DNA from: Comamonadaceae bacterium
GTDB taxonomy: Bacteria > Pseudomonadota > Gammaproteobacteria > Burkholderiales > Burkholderiaceae_C
Direction of reading: 5' to 3'
Assembly: GCA_004144865.1 (NCBI GenBank)
Contig: SEAY01000062.1
Coordinates: 1 to 39,468 of the forward strand
Length of the DNA: 39,468 bases
The notes beneath the pieces are model-generated. The model worked only from the letters and a program-made list of their open reading frames with translations. It was not told the DNA's origin and searched no databases. Shown here piece by piece: positions 22,373 through 31,117 of this stretch (position 1 is its first letter; each line of letters begins with the position of its first letter). The translations under genes were made by a program, and so were the position numbers.

Positions 22373-24298
22373 ATGGCCAAGGACTTCAGCACGATGGAGG
22401 ACAGCAACCGCTCCGGGGCGCCGCACATCCGCACGCTGATGTCGCCCTCGCGGCGCACCGTGCTGCGCGCCTCTGCGGGCGCTGCGGCCGCAAGCTTGTT
22501 CGCGCCGTGGCTCGCGGGCTGCGCCGGCCTGGCGGGCGCGCCGGGGCGCTTGCGCCCGTCCTTCACGCCCATCCCCATCGGCGAAGGCGACCGGCTGGTC
22601 GTCCCTCCCGGCTACGTGGCCGCCGCCATCGCGTCCTGGGGTGAGCCGGTCGGACTGGCCGGCAACATGCCCCCCTGGAAGCCCGATGCGGGCAACACCG
22701 CCGCCGAACAGGCCGCGCAGATGGGCATGCACCACGACGGCATCCACTACTTCGCGCTGGACGGCTCGCGTCGCGGGCTGCTCGTGATGAACCACGAGTA
22801 CGTGGACGACGGCCTGCTGCACACCGACGGGCTGCGCACCTGGTCGGCGGAGAAGGTGCGCAAGAGCCAGGCGGCGCACGGCATCGCCGTGATCGAGGTG
22901 GAGCGCGGCGCCGACGGCGGCTGGCGCATGGTGCGGCCCTCGCGGTATGCGCGGCGCATCACGGCGACCACGCCCTTCGCCATCGGCGGACCGGCCGCCG
23001 GCCATCCCATGATGCGCACCGCCGCGGATCCCGCGGGGCGCATCGTGCTGGGCACCTGCAACAACTGCGCCTCGGGCATCACCCCCTGGGGCACGTACCT
23101 GAGCGGGGAAGAGAACTTCCGCAACTACTTCGCGGCGGGCCCGGATCCCGACGCGCACCAGCGGCGCTGGGGCCTGGGCCGCACGGCGTTCTACCGCTGG
23201 ACCGAGCACGACGAGCGCTTCGACGCGGTGAAGCACCCGAACGAGCCGAATCGCTTCGGTTGGGTGGTGGAAGTCGACCCCATGGATCCCGCGTCCACGC
23301 CGGTGAAGCGCACGGCGCTGGGCCGCGCCGCGCACGAGGGCGCCTGGGTGGCCGTCACCCGCGACGGCCGCGCGGTGGTCTACAGCGGCGAGGATGCCCG
23401 CAACGAATACATCTACAAGTTCGTCAGCCGCGACCGCATCCGCGCGGCGGGCAACGGCCTCACGGCGGCGCAGGCGAACCGCGAGTTGCTGGACCACGGC
23501 ACGCTGTACGTCGCGCGCTTCGATGCGGACGGCACCGGCGCGTGGCTGCCGCTGGTGCACGGGCAGGGGCCGCTCACGGCGGCCAACGGCTTCGCGGACC
23601 AGGGCGAGGTGGTGGTGAAGGCGAGGCAGGCGAGCGACGCGCTGCGCGCCACGCCCATGGACCGGCCGGAGTGGCTGGCGATCGACCCGTTCAGCGGCAC
23701 CGTCTACTGCACGCTGACCAACAACGCGGATCGCGGCAAGCCGGGCATGCCCGGGCCGGACGCGGCCAATCCACGCGCGGGCAACACCCACGGCCACATC
23801 ATCCGCTGGAACGAGGGCGGCGACTTCGACGGCACCGCCTTCCGCTGGAACCACCTCGTGCTGGCGGGCGACCCGGCGCAGGAGCGGCCCGGGGCCAAGG
23901 GCAACATCCGCGGCGACCTCTTCGCCTGCCCGGACGGCCTGGCCTTCGACGCGCGCGGCATCCTGTGGATCCAGACCGATGCGCATGCGACGCAGATGAA
24001 CCGCGGCGAGTTCGCCAACATCGGCAACAACCAGATGCTGGCGTGCGACGTGGCCACCGGTGAAATGCGGCGCTTCCTCACCGGCCCCGTGAACTGCGAG
24101 ATCACCGGCATGGCGATGACGCCGGACGGCCGCACGATGTTCGTCAACGTGCAGCATCCCGGCGAGACGCCCAGCGACCGCAGCGACCCGGACGACCCGC
24201 AGCGCTTCTCGGGCTGGCCGGATTACGCGGCGGGCGGGCGGCCGCGGTCATCGACGGTGGTGATCCGGCGCACGGACGGCGGCGTCGTGGGAACCTGA
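22373..24298 (+). CDS. PhoX-like (DUF839) protein with Tat signal
   Basis: This 641-residue protein is related to PhoX, a calcium- and iron-dependent phosphatase family with a beta-propeller. The N-terminus has a twin-arginine motif (SPSRRTVLRA, Arg27-Arg28), a hydrophobic stretch, and a lipobox-like LAGC (Cys50), so it may be Tat-exported and lipidated. Family segments seen are RGLLVMNHEYVDDGLL, LGTCNNCASGITPWGTYLSGEENF, GRAAHEGAWVAVTRDGRAVVYSGEDARNEYIYKFVS and DGLAFDARGILWIQTDAH. It starts 16 bases after the dehydratase gene and could be co-transcribed. Phosphatase activity is inferred from the family only. Confidence 0.85.
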   Translation: MAKDFSTMEDSNRSGAPHIRTLMSPSRRTVLRASAGAAAASLFAPWLAGCAGLAGAPGRLRPSFTPIPIGEGDRLVVPPGYVAAAIASWGEPVGLAGNMPPWKPDAGNTAAEQAAQMGMHHDGIHYFALDGSRRGLLVMNHEYVDDGLLHTDGLRTWSAEKVRKSQAAHGIAVIEVERGADGGWRMVRPSRYARRITATTPFAIGGPAAGHPMMRTAADPAGRIVLGTCNNCASGITPWGTYLSGEENFRNYFAAGPDPDAHQRRWGLGRTAFYRWTEHDERFDAVKHPNEPNRFGWVVEVDPMDPASTPVKRTALGRAAHEGAWVAVTRDGRAVVYSGEDARNEYIYKFVSRDRIRAAGNGLTAAQANRELLDHGTLYVARFDADGTGAWLPLVHGQGPLTAANGFADQGEVVVKARQASDALRATPMDRPEWLAIDPFSGTVYCTLTNNADRGKPGMPGPDAANPRAGNTHGHIIRWNEGGDFDGTAFRWNHLVLAGDPAQERPGAKGNIRGDLFACPDGLAFDARGILWIQTDAHATQMNRGEFANIGNNQMLACDVATGEMRRFLTGPVNCEITGMAMTPDGRTMFVNVQHPGETPSDRSDPDDPQRFSGWPDYAAGGRPRSSTVVIRRTDGGVVGT

Positions 24299-24368
24299 CG
24301 TCATCCCCGCGAAGGCGGGGATCCAGGGCTCCCGGATGCCCTGGATTCCCGCCTCCGCGGGAATGGCG
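24299..24368. repeat. Paired REP-like palindrome between convergent genes, likely bidirectional terminator
   Basis: The left arm cgtcatccccgcgaaggcgg with ggatccagggc (24299-24329) and the right arm gccctggattcccgcctccg with cgggaatggcg (24338-24368) are inverted copies around an 8-base loop. They begin one base after the phoX-like stop and end three bases before the stop of the convergent TIP30-like gene. It is the same family as 14699-14793. The long stable stem between convergent ends is well placed to stop transcription both ways; there is no U-tract. Confidence 0.8.
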
Positions 24369-24371
24369 GGA

Positions 24372-25025
24372 TCAAGGCTGCATCTGCCCCGACAGCAGCA
24401 CCTGCGACCCACGGGCCACCGGCACCGTGCGCAGCAGCGCGCGCGCCACGTCCTCGGCGCGGATCGGCTTGAGGTTGGCAGGTAGCAGCGCGCCTATCCA
24501 GCGGCTCGCGCGTTCGCCGAGCTGCTCGCCGCGCCGCACCGGCTGGCCGAGCGAGGCGCGGTCGCCCAGCAGCAGCGAAGGCCGCGCGATGACCAGCGCT
24601 TCGAAGCGCAACTGCTCCAGCGCGCGCTCGAGCTCGCCCTTCACGCGGTTGTAGAAGATGGAGGATTGGGCGTCGGCCCCCATCGCGCTGACCAGGCCCA
24701 CCCGGTGCGCGCCCGCGGCCTGCGCGGCCCGCGCGACGGCGAGGTTCGCGTCGAAGTCGACGGCGCGGAAAGCCGGCTGGCTCCCCGCCACCTTGATCGT
24801 GGTCCCGAGAGCCAGGTAAGCCTCGTCCAGCGCAGGCAATGCGGGCAGCGCTGCGAAGTCGACCACGTGCACGGCCAGCTTCGGATGCTGCAAGTCCAGC
24901 GGACGGCGCGCGAGCGCGTGGACTGCCGCTACGCCGTCATCGGCCAGCAGTCCCCGCAGGATTTCCCGGCCGACCAGCCCGGTCGCCCCCGCGAGGAGCA
25001 CGGTGCGGGCGGAGGGCGGGCCCAT
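24372..25025 (-). CDS. TIP30/HTATIP2-like NAD(P)-binding oxidoreductase
   Basis: This 217-residue atypical SDR has the dinucleotide motif TVLLAGATGLVGREIL at the N-terminus, the strand AYLALGTTIKVAGSQ, HRVGLVSAMGAD with the Ser of the triad, and YNRVKGELE with Tyr and Lys. The family is called NAD(P)H-binding or YbjT/HTATIP2-like; substrates are not known. The start at 25025 is chosen because the longer open frame upstream is low-complexity sequence antisense to the helicase C-terminus. It follows rhlE on the same strand after 16 bases and may be co-transcribed with it. Confidence 0.85.
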   Translation of the reverse strand: MGPPSARTVLLAGATGLVGREILRGLLADDGVAAVHALARRPLDLQHPKLAVHVVDFAALPALPALDEAYLALGTTIKVAGSQPAFRAVDFDANLAVARAAQAAGAHRVGLVSAMGADAQSSIFYNRVKGELERALEQLRFEALVIARPSLLLGDRASLGQPVRRGEQLGERASRWIGALLPANLKPIRAEDVARALLRTVPVARGSQVLLSGQMQP

Positions 25026-25041
25026 GGTCGGCGGCTGCTGT

Positions 25042-26784
25042 TCAGCGCCCGTAGTTGCGGGACGGGTTGCCGCCGCGGCCGCGGTTGCCACCGCCGCCAC
25101 CGTTGTTGCGCCGGCCCGTCGCGCCCATGCTGTCGATGCTGGTGCGCGTGGGATCCGGCTGGCCACCGACGTTGACGCGCTTCACGCCCGTCATGTCGCG
25201 CCGGCCGGGCAGGTTGGTGCGCAGCGGATCGACGTTGCGCGGCATCCGGTCGTCGTTGTCGTCATAGACGCGCTCGCCTTGCGGCTCGCGCGGCTGCTGC
25301 GGCGGGCGGGCGCCCTGGGCGGCGCGCTGGCCGGGCTGCTGCGGCCGGCCGCGCTGGGACTGGCCGCCGTTGCCGTTGCGCGCCTGCTGTCCACCGCCAT
25401 TGCCGTTGCGGGCCTGCTGGCCGCCGCCACTGCCGTTGCGCGCCTGCTGTCCATTGCCGCGGCCTTCGCCGCGCCGGGCCGGCTGCCCGCCGTTCTTGTC
25501 CTTGTTCTCGCGGATGCGCTGCATCATCTCGCCGCGCGCCGCCTTGGCCGCGGCGTTCATCACTTCGCGGCTGGGCGGACGGCCCTTGCCGCCCCACAGC
25601 ACCTGGCGGCCCATGGCGATCGGCTCGGCCTGCTCGCCGGGTTCCGGGCCGAAGCCCTCGACCACCACCGTCGGGATCTCCTGCTTGGTGAAGCGCTCGA
25701 TCTCCTGCATGAAGCCTTCCTCGTCCAGGCAGACCAGGCTGACGGCTTCGCCGCTGTTGCCCGCGCGGCCGGTGCGGCCGATGCGGTGCACGTAGTCTTC
25801 CGGCACGTTGGGGATCTCGTAGTTCACCACGTGCGGCAGCTCGTCGATGTCGATGCCGCGGGCGGCGATGTCGGTCGCCACCAGCGCGCGGATGTCGCCG
25901 CTCTTGAAGCCGGCCAGCGCCTGCGTGCGCGCGGTCTGGCTCTTGTTGCCGTGCAGCGCCATCGCCTGGATGCCGCGCTTGGTCAGGAACTCGGCCACGC
26001 TGTTGGCGCCGAACTTGGTGCGGGTGAACACCAGCACCTGGCTCCAGTCGTGCTCCTGGATCACGTGCGCCAGCAGTTCCTTCTTCTTGCCGCGGCCCAC
26101 CGGGTGCATCACCTGGGTGATGCGCTGCACGGTCGTGTTGCGCGGCGTGACCTGGATGCTCTGCGGGTTGCGCAGCAGCGTGTTGGCCAAGTCGCGGATC
26201 TCGTCGCTGAAGGTGGCCGAGAACAGCAGGCTCTGCTTCTCCTTGGGCACTAGGGCCAGGATCTTGCGGACGTCGGGCAGGAAGCCCATGTCCAGCATGC
26301 GGTCGGCCTCGTCGAGCACGAGGATCTCCACGGTGGACAGGTCCAGGTGGCCCTGCTGCTGCAGGTCCAGCAGGCGGCCGGGGGTGGCCACCAGGATGTC
26401 GACGCCCTTCTTGATGCGATCGATCTGCGGGTTCATGCCCACGCCGCCGAAGATGACGGTGGAGGTGAGCGGCAGGTACTTGCCGTAGGTGCGGATGGAC
26501 TCTTCCACCTGCGCGGCGAGTTCACGCGTGGGCGTGAGCACCAGCGCGGCGACCCCGTCCTTGCCGAACTTGTTGGTCTTGCTCTGGCCCTTGCTGAGCC
26601 TGTGCAGCATGGGCAGCGTGAAGGCCGCCGTCTTGCCGGTGCCGGTCTGTGCGCCGGCAAGCAGATCGTGGCCTTCGAGCACGGCGGGAATCGCCTGGGC
26701 CTGGATCGGGGTGGGGGTTTCGTAGCCTTCCTCGCGAACGGCTTTCAGGATGGCCGGAGCGAGATTGAGTTCGTCAAAGTTCAT
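25042..26784 (-). CDS. rhlE: DEAD-box RNA helicase, RhlE type
   Basis: This 580-residue ATP-dependent RNA helicase has a complete motif set: Q motif TPIQAQAIP, motif I AQTGTGKT, Ia PTRELAAQ, Ib TPGRLLD, II DEAD, III SAT, V ARGID and [12 protein letters not shown]. After about residue 390 comes a long disordered tail rich in Gly, Gln, Asn and Arg. It contains three perfect-register decapeptides ([11 protein letters not shown]) and an RGG-like end ([14 protein letters not shown]), as in RhlE proteins that act in ribosome assembly or mRNA decay. The start MNFDELNL is the family start. The 321-base upstream gap implies a long leader. Confidence 0.94.
   Translation of the reverse strand: MNFDELNLAPAILKAVREEGYETPTPIQAQAIPAVLEGHDLLAGAQTGTGKTAAFTLPMLHRLSKGQSKTNKFGKDGVAALVLTPTRELAAQVEESIRTYGKYLPLTSTVIFGGVGMNPQIDRIKKGVDILVATPGRLLDLQQQGHLDLSTVEILVLDEADRMLDMGFLPDVRKILALVPKEKQSLLFSATFSDEIRDLANTLLRNPQSIQVTPRNTTVQRITQVMHPVGRGKKKELLAHVIQEHDWSQVLVFTRTKFGANSVAEFLTKRGIQAMALHGNKSQTARTQALAGFKSGDIRALVATDIAARGIDIDELPHVVNYEIPNVPEDYVHRIGRTGRAGNSGEAVSLVCLDEEGFMQEIERFTKQEIPTVVVEGFGPEPGEQAEPIAMGRQVLWGGKGRPPSREVMNAAAKAARGEMMQRIRENKDKNGGQPARRGEGRGNGQQARNGSGGGQQARNGNGGGQQARNGNGGQSQRGRPQQPGQRAAQGARPPQQPREPQGERVYDDNDDRMPRNVDPLRTNLPGRRDMTGVKRVNVGGQPDPTRTSIDSMGATGRRNNGGGGGNRGRGGNPSRNYGR
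25371..25460 (-). repeat. Three 30-bp tandem repeats in the rhlE tail
   Basis: Units at 25371-25400, 25401-25430 and 25431-25460 share tgccgttgcg-g/c-gcctgctg and encode GQQARNG(S/N)GG on the minus strand. They are in frame, so a change in copy number would alter the disordered tail without a frameshift. Confidence 0.85.
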
Positions 26785-27105
26785 TGAGCAATAGAGCGCC
26801 TTCCCGGGCGCTGGGGCATCGGCCGTTCCGGGCCACGCAGGCCGGATCCAGTGAGAGGCAGATGAGGTTTGAGGTCGGGAGCAGGCGGGTGGAACCCGCT
26901 TTCGTCCCCAGCAGGAATGCTGAGCTCGCCGGCAACTGGAGGCCGGTCGAGAGCACGCATTGTCGCAGATTCCGCCGGACCGTGCCCTGGCGTTGCGCGG
27001 ACGCACCGTCCGTTCGCCCGCCGCCGCCGGCTATCGTGCACAAAGTGTCACCCGTCCTGCCAAAAACTGGCAGCCCCGGATGGCTCACCCATAATCGGCC
27101 ACACC
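26785..27105. other. Gene-free gap between rhlE and a DUF1631 gene
   Basis: This 321-base divergent gap carries no convincing gene, although frames stay open through it because of the base composition. It must hold the rhlE promoter (minus strand; a GACAAT -10-like box reads leftwards at 26964-26959, giving a leader of about 170 bases). It also holds the promoter of the DUF1631 gene (plus strand; CTGGCA at 27067-27072, 17 bases, CATAAT at 27090-27095). The second would start transcription within about five bases of the ATG. Both calls are weak. Confidence 0.4.
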
Positions 27106-29265
27106 ATGGCCACCAAGATGTTGAAGCTCCGCCTGGGCGTCGCCGACGACCCGACTGCCATGCAACCGTCGCTGAGCGATTGCCTGGCCGCGATGCTGAA
27201 GCAGGCGGAGCCGCTGATGGACGAGGTGCTGCAGGGCCTGGAGGCCGGCGCCCTGGCGACGGGCGCGCGCCGGCTGCCGGCCTTCCAGCCGGCGCCGGTG
27301 CGCAACGCGATCCTGCGGCTGCAGGAGCAGGCGGACGAGGTGAAGGACTCCTTCGTGGCCGAACTCACGCGCCTGGTGTACGAGGGCGGTGGCAAGGACC
27401 AGGTGCAGCCCGAGACGCTGCGCTTCGAGGACCTGCAGCTGTTCGAGGACGCCCAGCTCGACCAGAGCATCGAGCTGGCCCGCGCGCAACAGGAAGTGGC
27501 GCTTTCCGTCGACGACACGCTGCCGGCGGCCGATGCGCTGGTCAGCACGATGCTGGGCTGGCGCACGATCCAGCCCGGGTTGAACCCGCTGCGCCCCGAG
27601 GTCTTCGTGCGCGCCCTGCAGCACACGCTGGTGCAGCACGTGCCGGAGCCGCACCTGCGCGAGGTGCTGGTGACGCCCGCCGCCGGCCTGCTGGGCGTGA
27701 ACCTGCGCAAGCTCTATCGCGAACTGGCCGACTGGCTGCGCTCCACGGGCGTCGAGCCCGCGGTGCCCTTGGGCGGGCGCATCAACAAGGCGACCGGGGC
27801 GAGCGGCTTGCCGGTGACGGATGCCGCCTCGAAGACGCTGCTGACGCTGGACAAGCTGCGCAAGCTGCTGACCGGCGACCTCGACCAGCCGAAGAAGGCC
27901 GAATTCCTGCACACCGTCCCGGCTTCCATGGCGATGCTGCAGGACCTGAAGAAGACCGACGAACTGGTCAAGCGGCTCGAGCAGCGGCCCAAGGCCGTGG
28001 CGGCGCCCGCCAAGCCGGTGGACATGCTCGCGGAACTGGGGGTGCCGGCGGTGGCCCCCGGGCGCATCGGGCAGCAGCTGGGCGAGGAAGTGGTCCGGAT
28101 GATGTTCGACCACCTGCTGGAAGACCGCCGCCTGATGCCCGCGCTCAAGCGCCACCTGAAGGCGATGGAGCCGGCCGTGCACAAGCTGGCCCAGACCGAT
28201 TCGCGCTTCTTCAGCGACCGCACGCACCCGGCGCGCCAGGTGCTCGATCGCATCACGCAGCGCAGCCTCGCTTTCACCTCCGAGCAGGACAAGGGTTGGG
28301 CACGTTTCATGGCCTCGGTGGAGGCTGCCGCGCGCTGGCTGGAAAGCAAGGTCGTCGATGCCGAGACCTTCCGCGAACTGAACGACAACATGCAGGCGCA
28401 GTGGTCCGAGCAGGACCAGGGCACCCGGGTCAAGCGCGAGGAGGCCGCCAAGGCGCTCCTGCATGCCGAGCAGCGCAACCTGCTGGCGCAGAAGCTCGCC
28501 GGCGAGTTCCAGGAGATGCTGGAAGGCCTCGAGGTCGCGGACTTCGTGCGCGACTTCCTGCGCAATGCGTGGGCGCAGGTGGTGGCCGAGGCGCAGCTCA
28601 GCTGCGAGGACGGTTCTTCCGACCCGCACGGCTATCGCGCGCTGGTCGACGACCTGGTCTGGAGCGTGCAGAAATCGTCGGCGCAGCGCGGGCGCGCGCG
28701 CCGGCTGGTGCAGATGATCCCGACCCTGCTGCAACGCATGCGGGAGGGCCTGCAGCGCATCGGCTATCCGCCCGAGATGACGCAGCGCTTCTTCGACCAC
28801 CTGATCACGCTGCACAAGGACGCGGTGCAGGAAGGCCGCGACGCCGCCATCCAGGCCAAGGCCGAGGCCGCGTGGGAAGAGGAATCGAAGTTCAGCGACA
28901 GCGCGGTGGAGATGTGGCTCGACGGCGTGGAGGTGCAGGAGTCCGGCTACGTCGATTTCCCCGGCCTCGAAACCGACACCGAGCACGTGGCGTCGCCCGA
29001 GGCGGCCCAGGCCGAGGCACAGGCGGCGCAGCAGGAGCTGGAGCGCGCCCCCGCGGGCGAGCCCGAGCCGCCCCGCGACCAGGAGATGCGCGTGGGCACC
29101 TGGGTGGAGATCCAGGTGAAGGGCGAATGGGTGCGGGCCCAGCTCACGTGGTGCAGCCCGCATGCCACCCTGTTCATGTTCACCTCGGTGGGCGGCACGG
29201 CGCACTCGATGTCGCGCCGCACGCTGGACCGGCTGCGCTCCTCCGACAGCCTGCGCATCCCGTAG
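27106..29265 (+). CDS. DUF1631 protein, first copy
   Basis: This 719-residue protein of unknown function is mostly helical. It has the DUF1631 core, including SRFFSDRTHPARQVLDRITQRSLAF (about residues 365-390), LLHAEQRNLLAQKLA and a C-terminal beta domain (about 660-710: GTWVEIQVKGEWVRAQLTWCSPHATLFMFTSVGGTAHSMSRRTLDRL). That last domain has the look of a PilZ-like beta-barrel, but I do not see the RxxxR...D/NxSxxG cyclic-di-GMP motif. Some databases label the family 'thymidine phosphorylase', which the sequence does not support. A second copy lies at 31118, across ettA. The stop codon TAG belongs to a palindromic repeat. Confidence 0.88.
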   Translation: MATKMLKLRLGVADDPTAMQPSLSDCLAAMLKQAEPLMDEVLQGLEAGALATGARRLPAFQPAPVRNAILRLQEQADEVKDSFVAELTRLVYEGGGKDQVQPETLRFEDLQLFEDAQLDQSIELARAQQEVALSVDDTLPAADALVSTMLGWRTIQPGLNPLRPEVFVRALQHTLVQHVPEPHLREVLVTPAAGLLGVNLRKLYRELADWLRSTGVEPAVPLGGRINKATGASGLPVTDAASKTLLTLDKLRKLLTGDLDQPKKAEFLHTVPASMAMLQDLKKTDELVKRLEQRPKAVAAPAKPVDMLAELGVPAVAPGRIGQQLGEEVVRMMFDHLLEDRRLMPALKRHLKAMEPAVHKLAQTDSRFFSDRTHPARQVLDRITQRSLAFTSEQDKGWARFMASVEAAARWLESKVVDAETFRELNDNMQAQWSEQDQGTRVKREEAAKALLHAEQRNLLAQKLAGEFQEMLEGLEVADFVRDFLRNAWAQVVAEAQLSCEDGSSDPHGYRALVDDLVWSVQKSSAQRGRARRLVQMIPTLLQRMREGLQRIGYPPEMTQRFFDHLITLHKDAVQEGRDAAIQAKAEAAWEEESKFSDSAVEMWLDGVEVQESGYVDFPGLETDTEHVASPEAAQAEAQAAQQELERAPAGEPEPPRDQEMRVGTWVEIQVKGEWVRAQLTWCSPHATLFMFTSVGGTAHSMSRRTLDRLRSSDSLRIP

Positions 29266-29325
29266 GCCGGCGGTGAGCGCGCAGCCGAACCCCGGTGCCT
29301 GCGGCTCGCGTCCTGCACCGCCGGC
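29263..29325. repeat. Palindromic repeat overlapping the stop of the first DUF1631 gene
   Basis: GCCGGCGGTG (29266-29275) pairs with CACCGCCGGC (29316-29325). Inside, gcgcagccg pairs partly with cggctcgcg, making a stem-loop of about 60 bases. The first bases TAG are the gene's stop codon. The gtgagcgcg-agccgaac core matches the element after tamB (8875). It is likely a terminator or REP-like unit ahead of ettA. Confidence 0.6.
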
Positions 29326-29393
29326 CCTATCCCGCACGAATCCCTGCGCATTTCGCCATCCGGGATAATCCACGGTTTCCCGCTGAAAAAGAT

Positions 29394-31058
29394 ATGGCCC
29401 AGTACGTCTACACCATGAACCGCGTCAGCAAGATCGTGCCGCCCAAGCGGCAGATCTTGAAGGACATCTCGCTGAGCTTCTTTCCCGGCGCCAAGATCGG
29501 CGTGCTCGGTCTCAACGGCTCGGGCAAGTCCACGCTGCTGAAGATCATGGCTGGCCTCGACAAGGAAATCGAGGGCGAGGCCATCCCGATGCCCGGCATC
29601 AAGATCGGCTACCTGCCGCAGGAGCCGCAGCTCGATCCGGAGCAGACCGTGCGCGAAGCGGTCGAGGGCGGCATGGGCGATGTCATCAACGCCAAGCAGC
29701 GGCTCGAAGAGGTCTATGCCGCGTACGCCGAGCCGGACGCGGACTTCGACAAGCTCTCCGAAGAGCAGCAGCGGCTGGAAGCGATCATCGCCGCGGCGGG
29801 CGGCGAGGAGACCGGGCACCAGCTGGAGATCGCGGCCGATGCGCTGCGCCTGCCGCCCTGGGACGCGGTGATCAAGAACCTGTCCGGTGGCGAGAAGCGC
29901 CGCGTGGCCCTGTGCCGCCTGCTGCTGTCCAAGCCCGACATGCTGCTGCTGGACGAGCCCACCAACCACCTGGACGCCGAATCCGTGGAGTGGCTGGAGC
30001 AGTTCCTGGCCCGTTTCTCCGGCACCGTGGTGGGCATCACCCACGACCGCTACTTCCTGGACAACGCCGCCGAATGGATCCTGGAGCTGGATCGCGGCCG
30101 CGGCATCCCCTACAAGGGCAACTACTCCACCTGGCTGGAGCAGAAGGAAGCGCGCCTCGAAACCGAGCAGCGCACCGAGGACGCCCGCACCAAGGCGATG
30201 AAGAAGGAACTCGAGTGGGCGCGCTCCAACCCCAAGGGCCGGCAAGCCAAGAGCAAGGCCCGCCTGGCCCGCTTCGAGGAACTGTCCGACTACGAGTACC
30301 AGAAGCGCAACGAGACCAACGAGATCTTCATCCCGGTGGGTGAGCGCCTGGGCCACGAGGTCATCGAGTTCGTGAACGTCTCCAAGTCGTTCGGCGACCG
30401 CGTGCTGATCGACAACCTGAGCTTCAAGGTGCCGGCCGGCGCCATCGTGGGCATCATCGGCCCGAACGGCGCCGGCAAGTCGACGCTGTTCAAGATGATC
30501 GCCGGCAAGGAGAAGCCCGACTCCGGCGAAGTGAAGATCGGCAAGACCGTGCAGATGGCCTTCGTCGACCAGCACCGCGACGAGCTGGCCAACGACAAGA
30601 CCGTGTGGGAGGACGTCTCCGGCGGCCTCGACATGATCAACATCGGCAAGTTCACGATGGCCAGCCGGGCGTACTGCGGCCGCTTCAACTTCAACGGCGG
30701 CGACCAGCAGAAGAAGGTGGGCATGCTCTCCGGCGGCGAACGCGGCCGGCTGCACCTGGCCAAGACCCTGCTGCAGGGCGGCAACGTCCTGCTGCTGGAC
30801 GAACCCTCCAACGACCTGGACGTCGAAACCCTGCGCGCGCTGGAAGACGCGCTGCTGGAGTTCGCCGGCAGCGTGATGGTCATCAGCCACGACCGCTGGT
30901 TCCTGGACCGGATCGCCACGCACATCCTGGCGGCGGAGGACGAGGGCAAGTGGGTGTTCTTCGACGGCAACTACCAGGAATACGAGGCGGACAAGAAGAA
31001 GCGCCTCGGCGAGGAAGGTGCAAGACCGCACCGGGTGCGCTATAAAGCCCTGAAGTGA
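29394..31058 (+). CDS. ettA: Energy-dependent translational throttle protein EttA
   Basis: This 554-residue ABC-F ATPase matches E. coli EttA in length. It has two ATPase domains: Walker A GLNGSGKST and GPNGAGKST, signatures LSGGEKRRVALCRLL and LSGGERGRLHLAKTL, Walker B LLLDEPTNHLD and LLLDEPSNDLD. The arm insertion lies in the first domain (about residues 90-140) and the charged linker with KGRQAKSKARLARFEEL between domains. EttA binds the ribosomal E site and gates the first steps of elongation according to the ATP/ADP ratio. No membrane segment is present. The start MAQYVYTMNRVSK is the family start; a GATAAT -10-like box is at 29364-29369. It lies between two DUF1631 paralogues. Confidence 0.97.
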   Translation: MAQYVYTMNRVSKIVPPKRQILKDISLSFFPGAKIGVLGLNGSGKSTLLKIMAGLDKEIEGEAIPMPGIKIGYLPQEPQLDPEQTVREAVEGGMGDVINAKQRLEEVYAAYAEPDADFDKLSEEQQRLEAIIAAAGGEETGHQLEIAADALRLPPWDAVIKNLSGGEKRRVALCRLLLSKPDMLLLDEPTNHLDAESVEWLEQFLARFSGTVVGITHDRYFLDNAAEWILELDRGRGIPYKGNYSTWLEQKEARLETEQRTEDARTKAMKKELEWARSNPKGRQAKSKARLARFEELSDYEYQKRNETNEIFIPVGERLGHEVIEFVNVSKSFGDRVLIDNLSFKVPAGAIVGIIGPNGAGKSTLFKMIAGKEKPDSGEVKIGKTVQMAFVDQHRDELANDKTVWEDVSGGLDMINIGKFTMASRAYCGRFNFNGGDQQKKVGMLSGGERGRLHLAKTLLQGGNVLLLDEPSNDLDVETLRALEDALLEFAGSVMVISHDRWFLDRIATHILAAEDEGKWVFFDGNYQEYEADKKKRLGEEGARPHRVRYKALK

Positions 31059-31070
31059 CCTCGCGATGAG

Positions 31071-31094
31071 CATCCCCGCGTAGGCCGGGATCCA
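31071..31094. repeat. Single degenerate REP-like arm after ettA
   Basis: catccccgcgtaggccggga-tcca is one arm of the family seen as inverted pairs at 14699 and 24299, with an ATCCC...GGGAT hairpin. It lies in the 59-base gap between ettA and the second DUF1631 gene, just upstream of that gene's ribosome site (gaggaggggag). It may be a weak terminator. Confidence 0.55.
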
Positions 31095-31117
31095 GCGCTT
31101 TCGAGGAGGGGAGCCGC

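Noticed and set aside
26784..29276. An 830-codon plus-strand frame overlapping the first DUF1631 gene
   Set aside because: Its composition is Arg/Ala/Gly-rich shadow sequence; the DUF1631 protein in the neighbouring frame has conserved blocks shared with its paralogue.
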